A DNA stretch of 15,490 nt from Candidatus Izemoplasma sp. (GTDB lineage Bacteria > Bacillota_I > Bacilli_A > Izemoplasmatales > Izemoplasmataceae): NCBI GenBank assembly GCA_007116205.1, contig SKIY01000089.1, positions 1 through 15,490 on the forward strand, in the 5' to 3' direction. Shown here in pieces: positions 1 through 6,262 of the stretch; position 1 is the first letter of the stretch; every line of letters begins with the position of its first letter. The position numbers were made by a program, and so were the translations under genes. A model generated the notes under the pieces. That model was not told where the DNA came from. It did not search any database and saw only the letters and a list, made by a program, of their open reading frames with translations.

Positions 1-441
1 CTCATCGACAGTTGAATCTTCTGTTAACCCATTCGCATCCGCAAAATCTTGGTTCACTAACCCTATAATTTTAAAGTACATGTACGGATCACTAAAAGTG
101 ATTAACTCTTCACGTGCTTCAGTACGGCTCATCGAAGCAATAATCAAATCAATATCACCAATTAGTAATGAGTCGATTAACACTGAAAAGTCAACATTAA
201 CAATTTCAACTTCACAGCCAATATATTCACCAAAAGCTTTTGCAATATCTACACTAATACCCGCTGGTTCATTATCATCATTCCGCATTTCGAATGGTTC
301 GTATATTAAGTTCATCCCAACGCGCAAAGGATCCGCACCTTCTTCTTGACATTCAAGTGCTGATGCTTGTTCGCCTATATTACATGCCGATAGTACAAAA
401 AGTACTAAAAAGACTGATAGTCCTAATACTAGTTTTTTCAT
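1..441 (-). CDS. Amino-acid ABC transporter substrate-binding lipoprotein (SBP_bac_3), 3' end outside window
   Basis: This is an extracellular solute-binding lipoprotein that would capture an amino acid or similar polar solute for an ABC importer. Reading from ATG at 441 gives a signal peptide (MKKLVLGLSVFLVLFVLSAC) with lipobox LSAC and Cys20 as the lipid-anchored residue. A family-3 binding fold follows: RVGMNLIYEPFEM, then GISVDIAKAFGEYIGCEVE, then a DLIIASMSRTEAREELITFSDPYM segment that is diagnostic of the family. The first 147 codons are present and the frame is still open at base 1; the family is usually about 250-280 residues, so roughly half is missing. An AAGGGAG SD site lies just upstream. 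The gene has its own promoter and the permease and ATPase are not in the window. The substrate cannot be read from this half. The family call is firm. Confidence 0.9.
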   Translation of the reverse strand, partial: MKKLVLGLSVFLVLFVLSACNIGEQASALECQEEGADPLRVGMNLIYEPFEMRNDDNEPAGISVDIAKAFGEYIGCEVEIVNVDFSVLIDSLLIGDIDLIIASMSRTEAREELITFSDPYMYFKIIGLVNQDFADANGLTEDSTVDE

Positions 442-715
442 AAAAACGCTCCCTTATTTTTTTATCATTATACCCAAGATTACTGCATCTAACAATTAAT
501 GTGCACATAAAAGCCCTTACATTGGTCAATACTTCAATCGAGTTCAAACTGTCAAAGCGTCGCCGCTTTAAAAACCGTAACACTTCAACATGATCCGGAT
601 GTATGTAAATATACAGTTGGGTTTCGCCAAGCTGTGATATATACATTTCACAGTGTTTAAACAACGCATCACTTACACCCTTACCTCGGTAAGACGCTTC
701 AACATAAGTCCACAC
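380..715 (-). pseudogene. Remnant of a GNAT N-acetyltransferase (C-terminal half only)
   Basis: The frame carries the acetyl-CoA-binding half of a GNAT fold: a strand ending YVEASYRGKGVSDALFKH, which contains the R-G-K-G pyrophosphate loop (motif A), then a strand QLYIYIHPDHVEVLRFLKRR and a typical GNAT C-terminal stretch up to about base 515. The first half of the fold (about 70 residues) is missing. Coding similarity continues upstream of the GTG at 715 to about base 731, but the frame meets a stop at 749-751 and contains no better start. It collides with the 3' end of the glycosyltransferase gene, which ends at 733. No SD site precedes GTG 715. Downstream, the frame runs through a good promoter and into the binding-protein gene, ending at 380. 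I read it as a 5'-truncated, decaying gene. A functional short protein is possible but would lack half of the fold. Confidence 0.6.
467..495 (-). promoter_or_regulatory. Promoter of the binding-protein gene
   Basis: On the minus strand, TTGTTA (490-495) and a perfect TATAAT (467-472) are separated by 17 bases and lie about 25 bases upstream of the start codon at 441. The promoter lies inside the 3' part of the GNAT reading frame, which argues that that part of the frame is no longer under coding constraint. Confidence 0.6.
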
Positions 716-732
716 TAACCAAAAATAACCGT

Positions 733-3585
733 TTACTTTTGAAACCCTTTACGCTTTTGTGCTCCCCATTGACCACTTTCTCTTAATGCGCTAAAGGTGC
801 TAACCGTTCGTTGTAAACTAAGCATCTGGCGGTACCCAAAGTTCTCTAAAATCGCGTATAAAATAAGCATAATCGTTTCTTTACGACTCAGCATTAATAC
901 TTCGCGTTCAATCATAAAGACACTCGCTAGTGAAATCATCACGCCAAATCCAATCGAAGCCGTAAAAATACCCAGCACAATTGTCGGACTAACCAATCCA
1001 AAAATCAACGCAAACACAAGCATTAAATAGCCTTGCGCTTCAAAAAATGGTCCCATAAATTCAAACATAAAGAAATACGGATAGCCAATAAACCCAATTT
1101 GCTTATAGCGCGGACGAAAAGCAAGTCCCCGATGATAAGACAAAATATCTATCAAACCACGTTGCCAGCGGTTGCGTTGTTTTCGCAACGTATTAATATC
1201 ACTTGGTAGTTCTGTATAACAATACGCATTATGAACATATTGAACACGGAACGGCGATTTCTCTTTTAACGCATTATACGTCAACCTTACAACCAGTTCC
1301 ATATCTTCGCCAACCGTGTCTTTTTGATGAATACCACTACTTGTTAAATACCCGCCTGTCTTTACCAAAGCAGCTCGGTTAAATAACCCGAAAGCACCAG
1401 AAATAATCATTAAGCTGCGCAACTCACTCCATCCAATTCTCCCACTTGTAAAGGCACGCATATACTCAATCGATTGAAAACGTGCAAGATGTTCTTTCGG
1501 TAACCCTCGAGACTTAACTTTACCCTGTTCAAAACGAAACCCATTAGCAGGATAAATATTACCTCCTAAAGCAATAAAAGGCTTTGTATCATCAAGCGTC
1601 ACAGACATCAATTTAAGCAAAGCATCTCCCTCTAACACACTATCTGCATCAATACCACAAACATAAGCCATCCTACTTGCATTAATACCTAGATTCAATG
1701 CATCTGCTTTACCGCCATTATCTTTATCGATAACGACTAGATTTGGAATTGACTTAGTCATATAAAATCCTCGAATCGCCTTTGTAGAAAGTGGCAAAGC
1801 AAATGTTGGATGTTTTCTTTCTAACTTGAAATGGCTAATCAATCGCTTTAACGTTAAATCCTTAGACCCATCATTCACCACAATAACTTCATAATTTGGA
1901 TACTTCAGATTTAATAAACTCGTTACACTTTCAATAATACTCATCTCTTCATTATATGCTGGTGCAATAATCGAAATCCCTGGTAATAACTTATCGGTAA
2001 ATAATAGTGCATTTTTCTTAATATGCGCTAACCGCACTTGTTTTTTTGATCCAATAATTGCAAGAATCAGTAAAAATATATAAATGGTATTTATGATTAC
2101 AAAATAAAAAATTAAATAGATATTTACATCAACCACAAAACGCACAATTAATTCAGACAATGACATCGATAATAGCGCCGTATTCATCCGTACTACAAAG
2201 ATAAGCGGAAATGTTAAGAAATTAATAACCAACCACTTCATTAACCACCGTACTTTCCGCTTTTCAATCGGTAGCTTACGCCTTGGTGCTCGTACTGCTT
2301 TTTTAGGTATAATAGCATAGCGTTTTAAAATTTTAGGTTGTACATATAAACAAAACTCCTCATATCCTTTGGGATACGTTTTAGCATGATCTAACAAAAA
2401 CCCCATCACAAACCGTTCAATCTTTATATCAGGATTTTGATTGATAAAATCAATAAGGGGTTCAATAATATGTGCTTCAAACAATCCCCGCAAAATTTTT
2501 ATGAGCGTTGCATCCGTAAAATAATCAACCTTTAACAATATATAATCAATGCGTTGACCAAACACCTCAATCAATCGTGCTTGTTTATACGCATCAACGC
2601 GTTCAAAAATTGTTAATAAGTCGTTCAAACGTTCTCGACGCTCATAAACCATCTTTGATAAAGCAATCACTATTGTCTGATCTAAAGATGTTTTATCCAT
2701 TGCTTTAACTAGTCGCCCAAGATCTTGCTTTTTATTCACTTGAGCAATAGCCAGCATAGCATATTCTCGAACAATTAAATCATCATGTAAAAAATATTTA
2801 TCGTCGCAGAGTACCTCAGGTGTAAGCAATTTTAAGTTATTTAAAATCTGACGTTTTATTTTATCGATACGCGCTGGCGCATAGCGCGAACCAAAATAAA
2901 AATCATCAAGTGTATCTAACATATAGTCATGTAAAAAGCTATCGGTATGAAACTGCCCCATTCTTACAAGTGCTAAAACAATTTCATATCTAGTGTCCGC
3001 CCGATAATCTTCAAGATAATCATAAAGTCGCTTATAGTTGCTTCCTAAAACCGTACACAAGCGTTCATGATAAATATCAGAAGCACCGATTAAAGACTCC
3101 ATAATGGCATTCATCCACGGGCCTTCCATACCATAGCGCAACTGCATCACAATATGCAGTTTAACCGTTTCATTTTTTTCTTTTAAAAACCGTCCATAAA
3201 GATTTTCATACGCTTCTTTTTTACGTACCCTCCCAAGATAAAATATCGCCATTTTGCGCCGAAACGATATCCTTGAATGCAATCGTTTATTTTGTTTCTT
3301 TAAAAAACGCATCGAACAAACATCTTCCATGATACGTTGTCGCACCTCATTGTCAATATGCATTTGTTCATCAACATCAATAAGCGCATCAAAGAAAAAT
3401 CTTTCTGAAATAGTAAGCGTGACATCTTTACCATCTATATATTTATCAAATAAATAATCTCTAGCAATACGAACCTTATTTTCTTTGTTTTCATGGCGGT
3501 GCTTTTGAGTCAAAATTAATACCACTAAAACCAAAGAAATAATACCCACCAGACCAATAGCACTAAATAAAATGGTATCTGCCAT
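733..3585 (-). CDS. HEAT-repeat membrane glycosyltransferase, family 2 (processive polysaccharide synthase type)
   Basis: This is a predicted inner-membrane processive glycosyltransferase of the BcsA/PgaC kind that polymerises and probably exports a beta-linked polysaccharide. From ATG 3585 (950 aa) the order is: one membrane segment (residues 8-26) followed by positive charges; a long helical, HEAT-like region (about 40-435); two membrane segments (about 450-468 and 486-508); a GT2 catalytic domain (about 536-810); and C-terminal membrane segments (about 825-925). All catalytic signatures are present: VVNDGS (D572), the DAD motif (D646, D648), the GED acid (D761) and QRNRW, the Q-x-x-R-W motif (803-807). 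There is no PilZ domain, so any c-di-GMP control must come from a partner. ATG 3585 overlaps the upstream stop as TAATG with no strong SD site, implying coupled re-initiation. A TTG at 3597 would add four residues but has poor SD spacing. The sugar polymerised is unknown. Confidence 0.88.
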   Translation of the reverse strand: MADTILFSAIGLVGIISLVLVVLILTQKHRHENKENKVRIARDYLFDKYIDGKDVTLTISERFFFDALIDVDEQMHIDNEVRQRIMEDVCSMRFLKKQNKRLHSRISFRRKMAIFYLGRVRKKEAYENLYGRFLKEKNETVKLHIVMQLRYGMEGPWMNAIMESLIGASDIYHERLCTVLGSNYKRLYDYLEDYRADTRYEIVLALVRMGQFHTDSFLHDYMLDTLDDFYFGSRYAPARIDKIKRQILNNLKLLTPEVLCDDKYFLHDDLIVREYAMLAIAQVNKKQDLGRLVKAMDKTSLDQTIVIALSKMVYERRERLNDLLTIFERVDAYKQARLIEVFGQRIDYILLKVDYFTDATLIKILRGLFEAHIIEPLIDFINQNPDIKIERFVMGFLLDHAKTYPKGYEEFCLYVQPKILKRYAIIPKKAVRAPRRKLPIEKRKVRWLMKWLVINFLTFPLIFVVRMNTALLSMSLSELIVRFVVDVNIYLIFYFVIINTIYIFLLILAIIGSKKQVRLAHIKKNALLFTDKLLPGISIIAPAYNEEMSIIESVTSLLNLKYPNYEVIVVNDGSKDLTLKRLISHFKLERKHPTFALPLSTKAIRGFYMTKSIPNLVVIDKDNGGKADALNLGINASRMAYVCGIDADSVLEGDALLKLMSVTLDDTKPFIALGGNIYPANGFRFEQGKVKSRGLPKEHLARFQSIEYMRAFTSGRIGWSELRSLMIISGAFGLFNRAALVKTGGYLTSSGIHQKDTVGEDMELVVRLTYNALKEKSPFRVQYVHNAYCYTELPSDINTLRKQRNRWQRGLIDILSYHRGLAFRPRYKQIGFIGYPYFFMFEFMGPFFEAQGYLMLVFALIFGLVSPTIVLGIFTASIGFGVMISLASVFMIEREVLMLSRKETIMLILYAILENFGYRQMLSLQRTVSTFSALRESGQWGAQKRKGFQK

Positions 3586-5570
3586 TATCTGCGCCAACTT
3601 TCTTTAAAGCGCTTAACATAACCAATAAGCTCTTCAGGAATAAAAGGTTTTTGTAAAATAACATCAATATCTAAATCATTACAACGCATAATAACATCTT
3701 TATTTTTATGATGACTGGCAATAATAAAAGGTATATCACGATACTTTGGAACTGAATTTAATTTATGTTTAAATTGGAACCCATCCAGTTTAGAAAGATT
3801 AATTTCAGAAATAATTACATCAATTTGTGTCGATTCTACCACTGTGTACGCTTCAAAAATATCCTCAACAATAATTACATTATAATGAATTCGCTCGAAT
3901 AGACGTTTCATTAAATTTTGGTTGGTTTCATCTTCATCTACCAATAAAATATTTCCATCCACATAAGCGCTATCTTCACTAGAAGCATCCGTTATTTGAC
4001 CACTTCCTTTACGTTTTCCACGTTCTAATCGTTTAGATGCAATTTCGAAAAATGTATTCACTTGTTCTATCGTGCTGGTTTTTGTATCAATATCTTCAAG
4101 CGTTACTAAAGCCATACTTACAGTAACCGGTTCTATAAAGACCGTTGCCTCTTCTATCGTACTGCGTAACCTCAAGGCAAAATCCTTTAATTTCTTAACA
4201 TTCGTTTTATGCTTATACACAATTAACCCCGGCCCGTTTTGCTTGAAAACCAAAGTGTCCTCATGCTTAATACGGTCCACTGTATACACGAGATTTCTTA
4301 ACGTCTCATCGCCAACATCTTTACCATATTTTTGATTAAACTGCGCAAGTTGATCAACTTGTATCAATACCATAGCACGCGTTGTGTTCACCGGTGGTGG
4401 GGTTTTAAAATCGTTTGATAATAAATGTTGTCTTAAAAACATCTCATTATACAGTCTTGTAATCGGACATTTTAAAAGGTGATCCCTCGTCTCCACCATT
4501 TTTGCGTTCAGTGCTGTTATTTTTTCTTCTAAAGCTTGTTTTGAAGCATCAAGCGTTTCAATCTTAGATGACTGTTGCATCATCGTAGAGCGATAGATTG
4601 ATGGTTTACGAATATTATAGTTTTTTTGATACTTCTTAATTAATGGTTCTAAAATATGCAACCACTTAACACCTTTTTTTTGGTATATGCGTTCAAAAAA
4701 CGCATTCCATAAAGCAACTTTTTGTAAACTTGTTGATTGTATTTCTAAAGATGGTGTCCGCTCTAAAACAATAGGTGAATCTACAAATATGCGTGTAATC
4801 TCAGAGCGCTCAAAAACAGTTTCTAAGCGCTTTAGCATATGATTACATAACGCAACATAATTATATTGCTTATTCTTTTCACCTTTAGTTAAAACGACTT
4901 GATCCGTATTGTAAAAATCCACTGTTGGTAACCATCTTAAAATACTCGAAATCGTATCTTTTGTTATAAAAGATCCCATTGACGGGTAAACACCTTGAAC
5001 TTTATACGCTTTCAGTTTTTTTAGACCAAAGCGAACAAACTCACTACTTGGCATAAATAATTCATGATGTTGCTGAATTGCATTTTTAATCGTCGCAACA
5101 CTTCTGCTTTCAGTGCTATGTAACTGGTTAAAAAGCCCATTCGTGAATAACTCGTTCCCGCCTTCAATGTAGGTCACAAAAGATTCCGGATAAGGTAAAA
5201 AAGGTGTCACAATGAATTGTAATTTAAAATCATCAGAAAATACCAACTCATAATAAATATTAGCAATCGATTGCACTGCTAGATTTATATCTAAATCACG
5301 CATAATGCGATCGTTAACCAGTACCATCGCTTTTAACCCATGGTGTTCCAAATATGGCAATGCACCAACATTATCAGTTTGAGTATTTTGTAAAATAACA
5401 ACATCAATCTGATCAATCGCAATAATTTCAGTAATCTGCTTTAACAGTTTCGTTTGATGTTTACGCATACCAGGGTCTATTAATACTGCAAAATTATTGC
5501 CCTTAATCAAATAAGCATTTCGTCTTAGTTTAGGTTCAAATAAAAATGTATGTACTGTATATGTTTTCAA
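3585..5570 (-). CDS. Degenerate ODP/metallo-beta-lactamase fold - degenerate GGDEF - pseudo-receiver protein
   Basis: A 661-residue cytosolic signalling protein with three recognisable domains, each lacking its catalytic residues. Residues 1-220 match the flavodiiron/ODP type of metallo-beta-lactamase fold (NAYLIKG, LIDPG, GALPYL, TYIEGGNELFTNGLF). The H-x-E-x-D-H ligand motif reads N62-T-Q64-T-D66-N67, and the other ligand positions are P126, G145 and M198. Residues about 365-510 are a GGDEF domain with QNGPG (444-448) in place of the signature, Q404 in place of the first metal Asp, and KHED in place of the RxxD inhibitory site. Residues 539-661 are a receiver with Glu589 at the phospho-Asp position, keeping D545, S619 and K641. 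A helical linker (about 330-362) precedes GGDEF. TTG 5570 is chosen because a strong SD site sits five bases upstream and the fold starts there; ATG 5597 has no SD. It is coupled to the glycosyltransferase, so I infer a receptor or scaffold for it. Confidence 0.85.
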   Translation of the reverse strand: MKTYTVHTFLFEPKLRRNAYLIKGNNFAVLIDPGMRKHQTKLLKQITEIIAIDQIDVVILQNTQTDNVGALPYLEHHGLKAMVLVNDRIMRDLDINLAVQSIANIYYELVFSDDFKLQFIVTPFLPYPESFVTYIEGGNELFTNGLFNQLHSTESRSVATIKNAIQQHHELFMPSSEFVRFGLKKLKAYKVQGVYPSMGSFITKDTISSILRWLPTVDFYNTDQVVLTKGEKNKQYNYVALCNHMLKRLETVFERSEITRIFVDSPIVLERTPSLEIQSTSLQKVALWNAFFERIYQKKGVKWLHILEPLIKKYQKNYNIRKPSIYRSTMMQQSSKIETLDASKQALEEKITALNAKMVETRDHLLKCPITRLYNEMFLRQHLLSNDFKTPPPVNTTRAMVLIQVDQLAQFNQKYGKDVGDETLRNLVYTVDRIKHEDTLVFKQNGPGLIVYKHKTNVKKLKDFALRLRSTIEEATVFIEPVTVSMALVTLEDIDTKTSTIEQVNTFFEIASKRLERGKRKGSGQITDASSEDSAYVDGNILLVDEDETNQNLMKRLFERIHYNVIIVEDIFEAYTVVESTQIDVIISEINLSKLDGFQFKHKLNSVPKYRDIPFIIASHHKNKDVIMRCNDLDIDVILQKPFIPEELIGYVKRFKESWRR

Positions 5571-5575
5571 AATAT

Positions 5576-5585
5576 CCTCCCCCTC
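5576..5585 (-). promoter_or_regulatory. Ribosome binding site that fixes a TTG start
   Basis: GAGGGGGAGG lies five bases before TTG 5570. It is the strongest SD sequence in the window, and it lies inside the longer frame that would begin at ATG 5597, which itself has none. The TTG is therefore the likely start. Confidence 0.7.
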
Positions 5586-5604
5586 ACATTTCCTCATATC
5601 ATTT

Positions 5605-5620
5605 ATTATACTCTATTATA
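5605..5620 (-). promoter_or_regulatory. Possible promoter: two tandem TATAAT boxes before the ODP-GGDEF-receiver gene
   Basis: Two TATAAT hexamers on the minus strand (5615-5620 and 5605-5610), ten bases apart, lie between the terminator of the preceding operon and the gene. Neither has a convincing -35 box at 17 bases, because the T-run of the terminator occupies that position. The role is inferred from location. Confidence 0.4.
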
Positions 5621-5626
5621 AAGCAT

Positions 5627-5656
5627 AAAAAAAACAGATACGATAATCGTATCTGT
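5627..5656 (-). terminator. Rho-independent terminator of the EAL-DUF998 operon
   Basis: An almost perfect inverted repeat (5634-5656, ACAGATACGA paired with TCGTATCTGT around TAA) is followed on the minus strand by eight T (5627-5634). It starts ten bases after the stop of the DUF998-like gene. An A-run also borders the hairpin on its other side, so on the plus strand it has no T-tail. Confidence 0.85.
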
Positions 5657-5666
5657 AAAAAAAACT

Positions 5667-6248
5667 TTATTTGTCCGCTTCTCGCTTAAAATATTCATGC
5701 ATAAGCATCAACCAAACGAAGCCAAAAAGCATCATGATTCTCTGTACAATACCTTGAACAGAACCGATATATAACATCAGTGTTGGGGCAATAATAACGA
5801 CCAAAAACATCGCTCCAGCCAACCATCTTAACCGCTTATCTTCAAACACAAAAATAAACGAAAAAGCCAAAATCGCAAAGGTCACAACACTCAGCGTAGA
5901 AAACAATGTATGTAAATAATCTAACGTTAAATTACTACTACCATCGAGCAACGATCGGTGGGGAAATAATCCACTTCCAATCAACCCAATCCCAAAAACA
6001 ATCATACATACTCTTTGAAAATACAAATGCTTAAATGCATAATTCCCATCCATAATAACCATAACACCAACAATAATAAAAATACTATTAACTACCCAGT
6101 TATAAGGGGCCCCTTGTGAGCCGAGATGACTCGTCGTATTTGCAATGATTGAATATTCTGGAAAACTGATCAACGGCAAAAGAAAAATAGCAATGAACAG
6201 TCCAATGAAAACATACGGTAAATACAAAGTTTTTCGTTCATCTTTCAT
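5667..6248 (-). CDS. DUF998-like six-helix membrane protein
   Basis: A 193-residue integral membrane protein with about six hydrophobic helices (near 9-31, 47-67, 77-96, 108-131, 138-160 and 166-185). The stretch SHLGSQGAPYNWVVNS after helix 1, the GLFPHRS turn and the LHTLFS segment resemble the DUF998 family, whose biochemical role is not established. ATG 6248 is preferred over GTG 6260: AAAGGTG (6258-6264) is correctly spaced for the ATG and overlaps the GTG. That SD site also overlaps the stop codon of the upstream EAL-domain gene, with only 14 bases between the two genes, so the two are co-transcribed and probably coupled. A strong terminator follows. The family assignment rests on motif resemblance only. 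Confidence 0.7.
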   Translation of the reverse strand: MKDERKTLYLPYVFIGLFIAIFLLPLISFPEYSIIANTTSHLGSQGAPYNWVVNSIFIIVGVMVIMDGNYAFKHLYFQRVCMIVFGIGLIGSGLFPHRSLLDGSSNLTLDYLHTLFSTLSVVTFAILAFSFIFVFEDKRLRWLAGAMFLVVIIAPTLMLYIGSVQGIVQRIMMLFGFVWLMLMHEYFKREADK

Positions 6249-6262
6249 TGTTTCACACACCT

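Noticed and set aside
725..750. Programmed -1 frameshift joining the glycosyltransferase to the GNAT frame
   Set aside because: The frames are related by -1 at the glycosyltransferase stop, but the local sequence is not a canonical slippery heptamer, and the fusion would still lack the N-terminal half of the GNAT fold. The glycosyltransferase ends with the family's usual W-x-x-x-x-R-K-G-F tail.
3254..3457. Short plus-strand frames opposite the minus-strand genes (also near 797, 4072, 6414, 6956, 7410 and 11829)
   Set aside because: They lie wholly or almost wholly inside strong genes on the other strand, have no domain signature, and their composition is that of a reverse-strand shadow.
5350..5400. 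Active metallo-beta-lactamase hydrolase
   Set aside because: The ligand motif lacks every His and later ligand positions are Pro, Gly and Met, so hydrolase or di-iron activity is unlikely even though the fold is recognisable.
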